Source of the DNA: Acuticoccus mangrovi
Lineage (GTDB): Bacteria; Pseudomonadota; Alphaproteobacteria; Rhizobiales; Amorphaceae
Reading direction: 5' to 3'
NCBI RefSeq assembly: GCF_016411865.1
Contig: NZ_JAEKJA010000005.1
Location: forward strand, 186,001 to 250,000
Length of the DNA: 64,000 nucleotides
The translations under genes were made by a program, and so were the position numbers. This document shows, one piece after another, positions 53,523 to 61,867 of the stretch (positions within the stretch are counted from its first letter, which is position 1; each line of letters starts with the position of its first letter). The notes under the pieces were generated by a model. That model did not search any database. It saw only the letters and a program-made list of their open reading frames with translations, and was not told the DNA's origin.

Positions 53523-54140
53523 ATGAGCGTCGCATATATCCTGACTTCGTTGGTGGTGGTTCTGATGCCCGGCACCGGCGTCATCTACACGCTCGCGGTG
53601 GGGATCGCCGGCGGGCTGCGGGCGGGCGTGATCGCCGCGTTCGGCTGCACGCTCGGCATCGTGCCCCACATCCTCGCCAGCATCGTGGGGCTCGCCGCGG
53701 TCCTCCACGCGAGCGCCACCGCGTTCCAGATCATCAAGATCCTCGGGGTCATCTACCTCTTCTATATGGCGGTGAGGATGCTCGGCGAGCGCGGCGGGCT
53801 CGCGGTTCCCGACGGGCGCGAGGCCCAGCCCGCCTCGGCGCGGGCGATCGTCGCGAACGGCGTGCTCCTGAACATTCTGAACCCCAAGCTGTCGCTGTTC
53901 TTCCTCGCCTTCCTGCCGCAGTTCGTGCCCGCCGACAGCGTGACGCCGACGGTGTCGATGCTCGTCCACTCGGCCGTCTTCATGGGGCTCACCTTCCTCG
54001 TCTTCGCGGTCTACGGGGCGATGGCGGCGGCGGCGCGCGATCTCGTGGTGTCGCGGCCGAGCATCATGGCGTGGCTGAAGCGTTCCTTCGCCGCGGCGTT
54101 CACGCTTCTCGGCCTGCGCCTCGCGTTCGCCGAGCGCTGA
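53523..54140 (+). CDS. LysE/RhtB-family amino acid exporter
   Basis: 205-residue inner-membrane protein with six hydrophobic segments. The family opening is recognised as LVVVLMPGTGVIYTLAVGIAGG, followed by NILNPKLSLFFLAFLPQF. Members export amino acids and related compounds driven by the proton gradient. The ATG at 53523 follows a GAGGAGTGGGG box; an in-frame codon at 53481 is less likely. Its last 41 bases overlap a possible small gene on the other strand. Confidence 0.92.
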   Translation: MSVAYILTSLVVVLMPGTGVIYTLAVGIAGGLRAGVIAAFGCTLGIVPHILASIVGLAAVLHASATAFQIIKILGVIYLFYMAVRMLGERGGLAVPDGREAQPASARAIVANGVLLNILNPKLSLFFLAFLPQFVPADSVTPTVSMLVHSAVFMGLTFLVFAVYGAMAAAARDLVVSRPSIMAWLKRSFAAAFTLLGLRLAFAER

Positions 54141-54270
54141 CCGCCGGCACGAGGCTGCAGCCGCGAGAGACCTGGCGCTCGGGCCGACGCCGCCGGCCGA
54201 CCGCGCTCCCCAGCTGGAAGAGGGCCACGGCGACGGCGAGCGTCACGAAGAGCGGCCAGCGGATCAGCAT
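54100..54270 (-). CDS. possible small single-pass membrane protein
   Basis: 56-residue frame beginning MLIRWPLFVTLAVAVALFQLGS, one clear transmembrane helix, followed by an Arg-rich tail. The ATG at 54270 has a perfect AGGAGG box at a 7-base spacing, one of the best ribosome sites in the window, and it is the main reason for the call. It diverges from the metal-transporter operon and its 3' end overlaps the LysE gene. I recognise no family. Confidence 0.4.
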   Translation of the reverse strand: MLIRWPLFVTLAVAVALFQLGSAVGRRRRPERQVSRGCSLVPAVSARRTRGAGREA

Positions 54271-54419
54271 CGTACAACCTCCTGTTGGGGAGGGTGTCGC
54301 CCCGTCCCAACAGAAAGAACGGTGGCGGCGGCGATCCATTCCACCGGATCGGCGGCAAACAGCCTCGCGTGACGGTGATCACGCGGCAAGGGGTGGGCGG
54401 GATTGTCTCACCCCGAGGC

Positions 54420-54435
54420 GTACATTATACGGTAC
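54420..54435. promoter_or_regulatory. GTAC-N2-TATA-N2-GTAC dyad before the metal transporter
   Basis: GTACATTATACGGTAC is symmetric at 12 of 16 positions and lies 22 bases before the first small ORF of the Zn/Mn-type ABC operon, also upstream of the divergent small gene. The position and AT-rich centre fit a Fur-family (Zur or Mur) or MntR-type operator. The sequence does not match a consensus I can quote with certainty. Confidence 0.4.
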
Positions 54436-54457
54436 CGGCTTCGACCGGAGATGTTCG

Positions 54458-54565
54458 ATGCACGACACCCACGACCTTAGCGGCATGCTGGCCGAGACGT
54501 TGCGTGCGTCCCTCGTTCCGCCGGCCGGCGGCTCGCGGCGCATCCATAGGGCGGGCGGGCGTTGA
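54458..54565 (+). CDS. 35-residue ORF at head of metal transporter operon
   Basis: A very short frame starting MHDTHDLSGMLAETLRASL. A CGGAG box stands seven bases before the ATG, and the stop overlaps the start of the next small ORF (TGATG). The His/Asp-rich N-terminus could bind metal, or the ORF may be a leader whose translation controls the operon. The chain of overlaps into the ATPase gene is the evidence that it is translated. Confidence 0.45.
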   Translation: MHDTHDLSGMLAETLRASLVPPAGGSRRIHRAGGR

Positions 54566-54672
54566 TGCGCCGGCTGCCGCCCGTGATGCTCGTCGGCGTC
54601 GGCGAGCGCCTGCTCGTCGCCGCCGTCGCGTCCGGCGTCTTGTGGCTGCTCTTCGCCTGGGCCGTGTCGTGA
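54565..54672 (+). CDS. 35-residue single-helix membrane peptide
   Basis: Frame MRRLPPVMLVGVGERLLV, continuing as a hydrophobic helix to SGVLWLLFAWAVS. It starts inside the stop of the previous small ORF and overlaps the GTG of the ATPase by four bases (GTGA), so translation is probably coupled across all three. A single-pass peptide in a metal importer operon could be a transporter accessory subunit. I recognise no family. Confidence 0.5.
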   Translation: MRRLPPVMLVGVGERLLVAAVASGVLWLLFAWAVS

Positions 54673-55397
54673 CCGCGTTGCGCTTCGAAAATCTCACCCT
54701 CGGCTACGATCGCCATCCGGCGATCCACCACCTGACGACGCGGGTGGAGGAGGGGGCGATGACCGCGATCGTCGGCCCCAACGGCGCCGGCAAGTCCACG
54801 CTGCTCAAGGGGATCGTGGGCGAGCTACGGCCCATCACCGGCCGCATCGAGGGCGTCGCCGAGCGGATCGCCTATCTGCCGCAGATTTCCGAGATCGACC
54901 GGAGCTTTCCCGTCGACGTGGAGAGCGTCGTGGCGATGGGCTTGTGGCGCGAGGTCGGCGCGTTCGGCCGGATCGGCGCCGCGGCGCGCGCCCGCGTCGC
55001 CGATGCGATCGCCGCGGTGGGGCTGGAGGGGCTGGAGCGCCGCCCCATCGGCGCGCTCTCCGGCGGCCAGATGCAACGCGTGCTGTTCTGCCGCCTCATG
55101 CTGCAGAATGCGCCACTGATCTTGCTCGACGAGCCGTTCGCCGCCGTCGACCGCCGCACCATGGACGATCTCCTCGCCCTGTTGGCGCAGTGGAACCGGG
55201 AGGGGCGCACCATCCTCGCCGTGCTCCACAGCTTCGACGAGGTGCGCCGCCATTTTCCGACGACGATGCTGATCGCCCGCGAGCTCATCGCCCACGGCGA
55301 CACGGCGTCCGTCCTGTCGACCGAGAATCTGAGCCGGGCCCGCGCGATCGGCGAGGCGTTCGACGAAGCCGCTCCGGTGTGCCGACGGGCGGCCTGA
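54669..55397 (+). CDS. zinc/manganese ABC transporter ATP-binding protein
   Basis: 242-residue ATPase of the ZnuC/MntB/SitB type. Walker A is GPNGAGKST (about 38-46), the Q-loop AYLPQISEIDRSFPVDVESVV is typical of metal importers, the signature LSGGQMQR is intact and Walker B is ILLDEPFAAVD. The GTG at 54669 overlaps the preceding small ORF; the frame is open upstream but without family similarity. The stop overlaps the permease ATG (TGATG). Confidence 0.92.
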   Translation: MTALRFENLTLGYDRHPAIHHLTTRVEEGAMTAIVGPNGAGKSTLLKGIVGELRPITGRIEGVAERIAYLPQISEIDRSFPVDVESVVAMGLWREVGAFGRIGAAARARVADAIAAVGLEGLERRPIGALSGGQMQRVLFCRLMLQNAPLILLDEPFAAVDRRTMDDLLALLAQWNREGRTILAVLHSFDEVRRHFPTTMLIARELIAHGDTASVLSTENLSRARAIGEAFDEAAPVCRRAA

Positions 55398-56263
55398 TGG
55401 ACCTCCTCTTCGCTCCGTTTACCGACTTCGGCTTCATGCGCCGGGCGCTGGTCGGCTGCATCGCCATCTCGTTCGGCGCGGCACCGATCGGCGTGTTCCT
55501 CATGCTGCGGCGGATGAGCCTGACCGGCGACGCGATGGCCCACGCCATCCTGCCGGGCGCGGCGATCGGCTACCTCTTCGCCGGCCTCTCCCTGTCGGCG
55601 ATGACGATCGGCGGGCTCGTCGCCGGTATGACGGTGGCGCTCGCGGCGGGCTTCGTCACCCGCTCCACCATCCTGCGCGAGGACGCGAGCCTTGCCGCCT
55701 TCTACCTCATCTCGCTGGCGCTCGGCGTCACCATCGTGTCGACACACGGCAGCAACGTCGACCTCATGGACGTTCTCTTCGGCACCGTGCTCGCGCTCAA
55801 CGACGATGCGCTGATCCTGTTGTGCGCGATAGCGACGGTCTCGCTGTTCGTGATGGCGGCGCTCTTCCGGCCGCTGGTGATGGAGTGCCTCGACCCTTCG
55901 TTCCTGCGCACCGTCAGCCGCATGTCGGCGACGGCCCACTTCGCCTTTCTCGGGCTCGCCGTGCTCAACCTCGTCGCCGGCTTCCACGCCCTCGGCACCT
56001 TGATGGCGGTGGGCATGATGGTGCTGCCCGGCGCGACCGCCCGCTTCTGGGCGAAGGGGGTGGGGCTGATGATGGCGGTCGCCGTCGCCGTCGCGGCGGT
56101 GGCGAGCGCGGCGGGACTGCTTCTGTCCTTCCACTTCGGGCTGCCTTCCGGGCCGGCGATCGTGCTCGCCCTCGGCGCGGCCTACACGGTGTCGGTCGTG
56201 TTCGGCAAGGAAGGCAGCGTGGTGGCCCGCCATCGGCTGCGCTCCCGGCATCTGGAGGCCTGA
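55397..56263 (+). CDS. zinc/manganese ABC transporter permease
   Basis: 288-residue inner-membrane protein of the ABC-3 (ZnuB/MntC) family with about eight hydrophobic segments. The characteristic motif is FLMLRRMSLTGDAMAHAILPG near residue 35. The region GFHALGTLMAVGMMVLPGATA is also conserved in the family. Start and stop both overlap neighbours by one base. Confidence 0.92.
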   Translation: MDLLFAPFTDFGFMRRALVGCIAISFGAAPIGVFLMLRRMSLTGDAMAHAILPGAAIGYLFAGLSLSAMTIGGLVAGMTVALAAGFVTRSTILREDASLAAFYLISLALGVTIVSTHGSNVDLMDVLFGTVLALNDDALILLCAIATVSLFVMAALFRPLVMECLDPSFLRTVSRMSATAHFAFLGLAVLNLVAGFHALGTLMAVGMMVLPGATARFWAKGVGLMMAVAVAVAAVASAAGLLLSFHFGLPSGPAIVLALGAAYTVSVVFGKEGSVVARHRLRSRHLEA

Positions 56264-57189
56264 TGCGACGCATTCTGTTGGCGGCGGCGCTGGCGGTCTC
56301 CTCGGCCGCGGCGCAGGCGGCGGACCTGTCGGTCGTCGCGACCTTCTCGATCCTCGGCGACATGGTGAAGGAGGTCGGTGGCGAGCGCGTCGCGGTGACG
56401 ACGCTGGTCGGCCCCGACGGCGACACCCACATGTTCCAGCCGACGCCCATCGAGGCCCGCACCCTCGGCGATGCCGATGTGGTGGTCGTCAACGGTCTCG
56501 GTCTGGAAGGCTGGATCGAGCGCCTGATCGACGTGTCCGGCTTTGACGGGCGCGTGGTGGTGGCCTCGCAGGAGATCGCGCCGCGTCCCATCGACGGCGA
56601 GCACCCGTCCCATGGCGCTGCGGCGGACGGTGCGCACGCCGGCCATCGTCACGACCATGGCGTGGTCGATCCGCATGCCTGGCAGGATCTCGCGAACGGC
56701 CGAGCCTACGTCACGGCGATCGCCGAGGGTCTCGCCGCCGCCGATCCGGAGGGCGCCGCGACCTATGCGGAACACGCGGCCAGCTACCGGGCGGAGCTCG
56801 CGGCGCTCGAGAGCGATCTAAGGGCTCGCATTGCCGCGCTGCCCGCAGAGCGGCGCTCGGTGGTGACCTCGCACGATGCCTTCGGCTATTTTAAGGACGC
56901 CTACGGCATCGCGTTCGTCGCCCCCCAAGGGGTGAGCACCGACGCCGACCCTTCGGCGAGGGACGTCGCCGCGCTCATTCGCCAGATCCGAGACGAGGGG
57001 ATCGGCGCCGTGTTCCTGGAAAATATCAGCGATGCGCGGCTCATCCGTCAGATCGCGTCGGAGACGGATGCGCGGATCGGCGGTCGCCTGTTCTCCGACG
57101 CCCTCTCCGGTCCCGACGGCGACGCCCCGACCTATCTGGAGATGATGCGGCACAATATCGACACGCTGACGGCCGCGCTCGGCGGCTGA
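56263..57189 (+). CDS. zinc/manganese ABC transporter substrate-binding protein
   Basis: 308-residue periplasmic cluster A-I metal-binding protein. The signal peptide is cleaved near AQAADL (about residue 20). Ligand candidates are His56 (GDTHMF), His138 (VDPHAWQD), His near TSHDAFGY and the acidic residue in FSDALSG. A His-rich loop at about 114-132, with seven histidines, favours zinc (ZnuA or AztC type) over manganese, although the operon alone does not settle the metal. It is followed by a strong bidirectional terminator. Confidence 0.92.
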   Translation: MRRILLAAALAVSSAAAQAADLSVVATFSILGDMVKEVGGERVAVTTLVGPDGDTHMFQPTPIEARTLGDADVVVVNGLGLEGWIERLIDVSGFDGRVVVASQEIAPRPIDGEHPSHGAAADGAHAGHRHDHGVVDPHAWQDLANGRAYVTAIAEGLAAADPEGAATYAEHAASYRAELAALESDLRARIAALPAERRSVVTSHDAFGYFKDAYGIAFVAPQGVSTDADPSARDVAALIRQIRDEGIGAVFLENISDARLIRQIASETDARIGGRLFSDALSGPDGDAPTYLEMMRHNIDTLTAALGG

Positions 57190-57242
57190 CGCGCCGTGCC
57201 GGATCGGTGCGACTGCCACGCTCGGGGCGGGGAGCCGACGAA

Positions 57243-57277
57243 AAAGGGCCTGCCGCGGCATCCGCGGCAGGCCCTTT
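57243..57277. terminator. bidirectional Rho-independent terminator
   Basis: A perfect 16-bp stem (57243-57258 with 57262-57277) closes a 3-base CAT loop. It is flanked by AAAAA on the left arm and TTT-CC-TT on the right, so it works on either strand. It lies between the convergent metal-transporter operon and the helicase gene, 53 bases after the binding-protein stop and 24 bases after the helicase stop. Confidence 0.85.
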
Positions 57278-57301
57278 CCTTGGCGAGGGGTGGCGGCGGG
57301 G

Positions 57302-58594
57302 TCAGCCGACGCGTGCTTCAGCCCCGGCGCTCCGCGCGCGGGAGGCGGCGGCTGCCGCCGCGGGCTTGCGGCGACGCCGGCGGCGGGGCGCGCCGCCGTC
57401 GTCGGCACGGGCCATGGGCGGCTTGCCGCCGTCACGGCGGGGCTGACCGCCGCGCGGCTCGGCCGCGAGCGGCACGGCGCCGTCCGACGTCAGACGACGG
57501 CCGATCAGCTTCTCGATGTCCCGCAGCAGGCCGCGCTCGGTCGGGTCGCAGAACGACAGCGCGACGCCGCTGCGGCCGGCGCGTGCCGTGCGCCCGATCC
57601 GGTGCACGTAGGCTTCCGGAACGTTGGGAAGCTCGAAGTTGAACACGTGGCTCACGCCGTCGATGTCGATGCCGCGGGCGGCGATGTCGGTCGCCACGAG
57701 CACGCGCACGTCGCCATCACGGAAGGAGTCGAGGGCGCGCTGGCGCTGGTTCTGGCTCTTGTTGCCGTGGATCGCCGCCGAGGCATGGCCGGCCGCCTCC
57801 AGATGGCGGCTCACCTTGTCCGCCCCGCGCTTGGTGCGGGTGAAGACGATGGCGCGCGCGACTTCCTTGTCCTTGAGGAGGGAGACCAGCGCATCGCGCT
57901 TCTCGCTCGCCTCCATGAAGCGCACCGACTGGTCGATCGCCTCCACCGGCCGCGAGACCGGGGCGACGGCGATCTCCGCCGGGTCCTTCAGGAAGTCGTT
58001 GGCGAGGGCGCGGATGGGGCCCGGCATGGTGGCCGAAAGCAGCGCCGTCTGCCGGTTCCGGGGGAGCTTGCCGAAGATGCGGCGGATCGCCGGCACGAAG
58101 CCGAGGTCGAGCATCTGGTCGGCCTCGTCGAGCACCACCACCTCGACGGCGTCGAGCTTGAGGTCGCCGTTGCGCTGGTGATCCTCCAGCCGGCCGGGCG
58201 TCGCGATCAGGATGTCGACGCCACGGGCGAGGGCCCGCACCTGCGGGCCCGGCTTCACGCCGCCCACCACGAGGGTGTGCGACAGGCGCGTGTTGCGACC
58301 GTACGACTTCACGCAGTCGGCGATCTGACCGGCGAGCTCGCGCGTCGGCGCCAGGATCAGGGCGCGGCAGGTCTTGGGCTCGGGCCGGCCGCGCGCGGCG
58401 GCGAGGCGGTCGATGATGGGAAGGGTGAAGGCCGCGGTCTTGCCGGTGCCGGTCTGCGCCGTGCCGAGCACGTCGCGCCCAGCCTTCATGGCGGGGATGA
58501 CTTTGGCCTGGATGGGGGTTGGCGTGGTGTAGCCCTCGGCGGTGATCGCGCGAAGGATGGGCTCGGCGAGGCCGAGTTCCGTGAATTGGGTCAA
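57302..58594 (-). CDS. DEAD-box RNA helicase, RhlE type
   Basis: ATP-dependent RNA helicase for RNA structure remodelling, often in cold adaptation and RNA decay. The 430-residue product has all core motifs: Q-motif [21 protein letters not shown] (46-53), APTREL, TPGR, DEAD, SAT, ARGIDI and [11 protein letters not shown] low-complexity basic tail rich in Arg, Gly and Ala follows. The start is a TTG at 58594; no better in-frame codon with a ribosome site is visible. Confidence 0.93.
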   Translation of the reverse strand: MTQFTELGLAEPILRAITAEGYTTPTPIQAKVIPAMKAGRDVLGTAQTGTGKTAAFTLPIIDRLAAARGRPEPKTCRALILAPTRELAGQIADCVKSYGRNTRLSHTLVVGGVKPGPQVRALARGVDILIATPGRLEDHQRNGDLKLDAVEVVVLDEADQMLDLGFVPAIRRIFGKLPRNRQTALLSATMPGPIRALANDFLKDPAEIAVAPVSRPVEAIDQSVRFMEASEKRDALVSLLKDKEVARAIVFTRTKRGADKVSRHLEAAGHASAAIHGNKSQNQRQRALDSFRDGDVRVLVATDIAARGIDIDGVSHVFNFELPNVPEAYVHRIGRTARAGRSGVALSFCDPTERGLLRDIEKLIGRRLTSDGAVPLAAEPRGGQPRRDGGKPPMARADDGGAPRRRRRRKPAAAAAASRARSAGAEARVG

Positions 58595-58718
58595 GCGGTG
58601 TCTCTCATGCGTCTCGGCGCGGCCGGACGCGGGTCGTGCCGATCCTCAGACCGGCGTCTGTCAGCAAAGCGGGAGGCGCATGCCGAACCGGCGGGGTGCC
58701 CTTCATGGCACCGGAGCG

Positions 58719-58735
58719 CTACCCGTATCGGGTAG
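58719..58735. repeat. inverted repeat CTACCCG-TAT-CGGGTAG
   Basis: A perfect 7-bp palindrome with a 3-base centre in the 280-base gap between the esterase stop and the helicase start, 125 bases upstream of the helicase. It may be an operator or a leader hairpin for the helicase. No T-run is attached. Nothing else is seen in this gap. Confidence 0.35.
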
Positions 58736-58874
58736 GAATTCGCCCCTGCCTCACGTTGTCTATGTGCATATGGCGGCGCGAACCGCAAGGGGGCATCGTG
58801 CTTGGCAGCGATGCAGGCGCCCAAGTGTCGCGCGAACGCCGCAGCCGGCGGGGGGGCCGGTTGGGGAAAAGATC

Positions 58875-59561
58875 TCAGGCGGCGGGGGGCGCGAGGAGGG
58901 CGCGCAGCGCCGCCACCTCCTTTGCCACCACGGTGTGGCCGGCGCCGGGGATGACGTCGAGCGTGACCTCGGCGCCGAGCGCCTCGAACACGGCCGCGCT
59001 CGTTCGCACCCGCTTCAGCGGGATGTGCGGGTCGCGCTCGTGGCAGGCGAGATAGACGGGCATCCCGCCGAGCCCGCCCGGATAGTCGAAGCGCTTGTCG
59101 GGGAAGCCGTAGAGCTCGGGATCGGGATCGCCAGGCGCGTCGGCGGTGCCGACGAGGGCCCCGGAGAGGCCGGCGGCGAAGGCGAGCGGCCGCCCCCGCC
59201 GCGCCGCAAATTCGAGGGCGAGGCAGGCTCCCTGGCTGAAGCCGAGGACGGCGATGCGCGTCTCGTCGAGGCCCGCCGCGAGAAGCTGGCCGACGGCCCG
59301 GTCCATCGCCGCGAGTGCCCCGGCGACGCCGGCCGCGTTCGCCGCCATCGGCGCGAGAAAGCTCTGCGGCCACCAGCTGCGGCCACCCGCTTCGAGAGCG
59401 AGATAGGCGACGTCGCGCGCCCCGAGGTGGTTGGCGAGGGCGAGCATGTCGAACGGATCGGAGCCGCGGCCGTGCGCCATCACCACGCCGAGGCGGGCGT
59501 CCGCCGCCGGCGCGCCCGCCGCGACCACGCGGCCGTCGGCATGTGGATCGCTGTCCGTCAT
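58875..59561 (-). CDS. phospholipase/carboxylesterase-type alpha/beta hydrolase
   Basis: 228-residue cytoplasmic serine hydrolase of the YpfH/acyl-protein-thioesterase group. The nucleophile is in LGFSQGACLAL, the acid in ACHERDPHIP and the base in GAGHTV, so the catalytic triad is complete. The HGRGSD block near residue 30 forms the oxyanion side. Members act on short acyl esters; the physiological substrate here is unknown. The ATG at 59561 is clear. It is 39 bases after the UDP-glucose dehydrogenase gene on the same strand. Confidence 0.9.
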   Translation of the reverse strand: MTDSDPHADGRVVAAGAPAADARLGVVMAHGRGSDPFDMLALANHLGARDVAYLALEAGGRSWWPQSFLAPMAANAAGVAGALAAMDRAVGQLLAAGLDETRIAVLGFSQGACLALEFAARRGRPLAFAAGLSGALVGTADAPGDPDPELYGFPDKRFDYPGGLGGMPVYLACHERDPHIPLKRVRTSAAVFEALGAEVTLDVIPGAGHTVVAKEVAALRALLAPPAA

Positions 59562-59600
59562 GTCGCACTCCCCGTCACCGCGACCATCCCCGTCCCCGTC

Positions 59601-60923
59601 TCAGGCGGCCGCGTCGCCCCGTCCCACGCCCTCGTAGACGAAGCCGGCGCGCATGGCGTCGTCGGGCTGGAACACGTTGCGCAGGTCCACCAGGCGATCG
59701 CCCCGCATCAATCCCTTCACCGCCTTGAGATCGAGGGCACGATACTCGTTCCACTCGGTGAGGAGAACGAGGATGTCGGCACCGTCGATCATCTCCATGG
59801 CGCTGTCGAACCAGCGTGCACCCTCGAAAAGCGGCTCGGCCTGCCGGCGACCCTGCGGATCGTGCAGGCGCACGCTCGCTCCCTTGTCCATCAGGCGCGG
59901 CACGATGGTGAGGCTCGGCGCCTCGCGCATGTCGTCGGTGTTGGGCTTGAAGGTCACCCCGAGCACGGCGATCACCCGGTCGCGCACCTCGCCGCCGGCG
60001 GCCTCCACGATCTTGGAGACCATCGCCTGCTTGCGCTCCTCGTTGACGGTCTGCACCTGCTCCACCAGCGACAGCGGCCGCCGCGCCTCCCGCGCCGTGC
60101 GCACCAGGGCCGACACGTCCTTTGGAAAGCACGAGCCGCCGTAGCCGGGCCCGGCGTGCAGGAACTTGTCGCCGATGCGCCGGTCCGAGCCGATCGCCGT
60201 CGCCACCTGCTGCACGTCGGCCCCCACGGCCTCGCACAGATCGGCCATCTCGTTGATGAAGCTGATCTTCATGGCGAGGAAGGCGTTGGCGGCATATTTC
60301 GCGAGCTCGGCCGACTCGCGCGTCGTGAAGATCACCGGGGCGTTGCGGAGCGCGAGCGGCTTGTAGACGCGGCTCATCACGTCGCGGGCGCGGGCGTCGT
60401 CCTCGCCGACACCGACGATCACCCGGTCGGGGTGGGTGAAGTCGCCGATGGCCGAGCCTTCGCGCAGGAATTCGGGGTTGGAGCAGACCGAGAAGTCGCC
60501 GTCGGGGCGCAGCATGCGCAGGCGGCGCTCGATCTCGCGGCTGGTGCCGACCGGGACCGTCGACTTCGTGGTGATCACCGTATAGCCGGTGAGGTGGGGG
60601 GCGAGCTCGGCCACCGCGGCATAGACGTAGGTGAGGTCGGCGTGGCCGGAGCCGCGCCGCATCGGCGTGCCCACGGCGAGGAACACGAGATCGGCCTCGC
60701 TCACCGCCGGCCCCATCTCGCCGGTGAACACGATCCGGCCGGCGGCGCGATTGCGGGCCACGAGATCGTCGAGGCCGGGCTCGAAGATCGGGATCTGCCC
60801 GTCGAGCAGCATCGCGAGCTTCTCGGTGTCCTTCTCCACGCACGTCACGGACCAGCCGAAATCGGAGAAACAGGCGGCGGACACGAGGCCGACATAGCCA
60901 CCGCCGATCATGCAAACCTTCAT
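59601..60923 (-). CDS. UDP-glucose 6-dehydrogenase
   Basis: Oxidises UDP-glucose to UDP-glucuronate for acidic exopolysaccharide. The 440-residue product has the NAD motif GGGYVG (7-12), the catalytic Cys265 in GYGGSCFPKD, the NPEFLREG block and the C-terminal dinucleotide-like domain with VTFKPNTDDMREAPS. The ATG at 60923 gives the family N-terminus MKVCMIGGGYVG; the open frame beyond it has no similarity. It diverges from the sugar transferase and chain-length genes, so it likely provides sugar for that pathway. Confidence 0.94.
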   Translation of the reverse strand: MKVCMIGGGYVGLVSAACFSDFGWSVTCVEKDTEKLAMLLDGQIPIFEPGLDDLVARNRAAGRIVFTGEMGPAVSEADLVFLAVGTPMRRGSGHADLTYVYAAVAELAPHLTGYTVITTKSTVPVGTSREIERRLRMLRPDGDFSVCSNPEFLREGSAIGDFTHPDRVIVGVGEDDARARDVMSRVYKPLALRNAPVIFTTRESAELAKYAANAFLAMKISFINEMADLCEAVGADVQQVATAIGSDRRIGDKFLHAGPGYGGSCFPKDVSALVRTAREARRPLSLVEQVQTVNEERKQAMVSKIVEAAGGEVRDRVIAVLGVTFKPNTDDMREAPSLTIVPRLMDKGASVRLHDPQGRRQAEPLFEGARWFDSAMEMIDGADILVLLTEWNEYRALDLKAVKGLMRGDRLVDLRNVFQPDDAMRAGFVYEGVGRGDAAA

Positions 60924-61123
60924 AGGAGAAACCGTCCGAGCGCGATCCTTCGGGGCGAGGCCGCGGGCCGCCGCCCTCTGGTTGCGGCGCGGACCCGTTG
61001 CCCGGTCGAGGCGGGAGCCGTGACCGTCGCCACGCCCACCCCGCCAGAGCCTTAGTGCGTGCCGGCGCCGATGGGAAGCGGTTGCCGTCGCCCTGACGTA
61101 CAACCTGTGTTTGCTTAATTGCG

Positions 61124-61135
61124 ATACTGTAGTAT
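61124..61135. promoter_or_regulatory. ATACT-GT-AGTAT palindrome before the polysaccharide operon
   Basis: A perfect 5-base-arm dyad lies 12 bases upstream of the sugar transferase start, in the only AT-rich patch (61108-61143) of the divergent gap with the UDP-glucose dehydrogenase gene. It could be an operator or part of a promoter. I cannot assign a convincing -35/-10 pair. Confidence 0.35.
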
Positions 61136-61147
61136 TAAGGTTGCTTG

Positions 61148-61867
61148 ATGCACCCTTTGGTTGCTGCGGGAGTCCGCCGTGACGATAGCGCTCGCGTGAT
61201 GTCGATGAACCCGCTCCTCGAGGTGGAGGAGGCCGTGCCCGCCGGGCGAGCGCTCGCCCGTCCGCCTCGTGCGCGGCGTCGCCCCCATGTCTTCGCGCTG
61301 AAGCGCGGGGTCGACGTCGCCCTCGCGCTCGCCCTGTTGCCGGCGCTCGGCCTGACGGTGATGCTGGTCTCGGTCGGCAACCGGTTCGGCAATTCCGGAC
61401 CCCTCGTCTTCCGCCAGACCCGCATGGGGCGGTACGGGGCGCCCTTCGTCATCCTGAAGTTCCGCACCATGCTGCCGGCGCCGGCCGTGCGGGGCTGCGG
61501 CGAGCGGCTGGAGGTGCATCGCATCACCCCGTTCGGCCGCTTCCTGCGGCGCACCCATCTCGACGAGACCCCGCAGATCCTCAACGTGCTGAAAGGGGAC
61601 ATGAGCTTCGTCGGCCCGCGGCCGGACGTTTTCGAGCATGCCGTCCACTATTGCGAGACGGTGCCTCTCTACCGCTTCCGCCATGCGGTGCGGCCGGGGA
61701 TCACGGGCCTTGCCCAGGTCACCGCCGGCTATGTGGAGTGCGTCGAGGGCACGCGACGCAAGGCCGAGCGCGACGCGGACTATATCCTCGCCGCGAGCCT
61801 CGCCCTCGACGGCCGCATTCTCCTGCGCACCATGGGGCTCGTCCTGCGCGCGATGGTGGGCCGGTGA
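61148..61867 (+). CDS. undecaprenyl-phosphate sugar phosphotransferase (initiating glycosyltransferase)
   Basis: Transfers a sugar-1-phosphate to undecaprenyl phosphate to start an exopolysaccharide repeat unit. The 239-residue product is the short catalytic form of the bacterial sugar transferase family, with one N-terminal membrane helix (about 53-75), then FRQTRMGRYGAPFVILKFRTM, DETPQILNVLKGDMSFVGPRP and RPGITGLAQV. The ATG at 61148 follows AAGG with 7-base spacing; later ATGs at 61199 and 61205 are possible. The stop overlaps the Wzc-like start by four bases. Confidence 0.9.
   Translation: MHPLVAAGVRRDDSARVMSMNPLLEVEEAVPAGRALARPPRARRRPHVFALKRGVDVALALALLPALGLTVMLVSVGNRFGNSGPLVFRQTRMGRYGAPFVILKFRTMLPAPAVRGCGERLEVHRITPFGRFLRRTHLDETPQILNVLKGDMSFVGPRPDVFEHAVHYCETVPLYRFRHAVRPGITGLAQVTAGYVECVEGTRRKAERDADYILAASLALDGRILLRTMGLVLRAMVGR

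Noticed and set aside
61111-61135. TTGCTT followed by TAGTAT as a -35/-10 promoter pair
   Set aside because: The spacing is 13 bases, too short for a sigma-70-type promoter.
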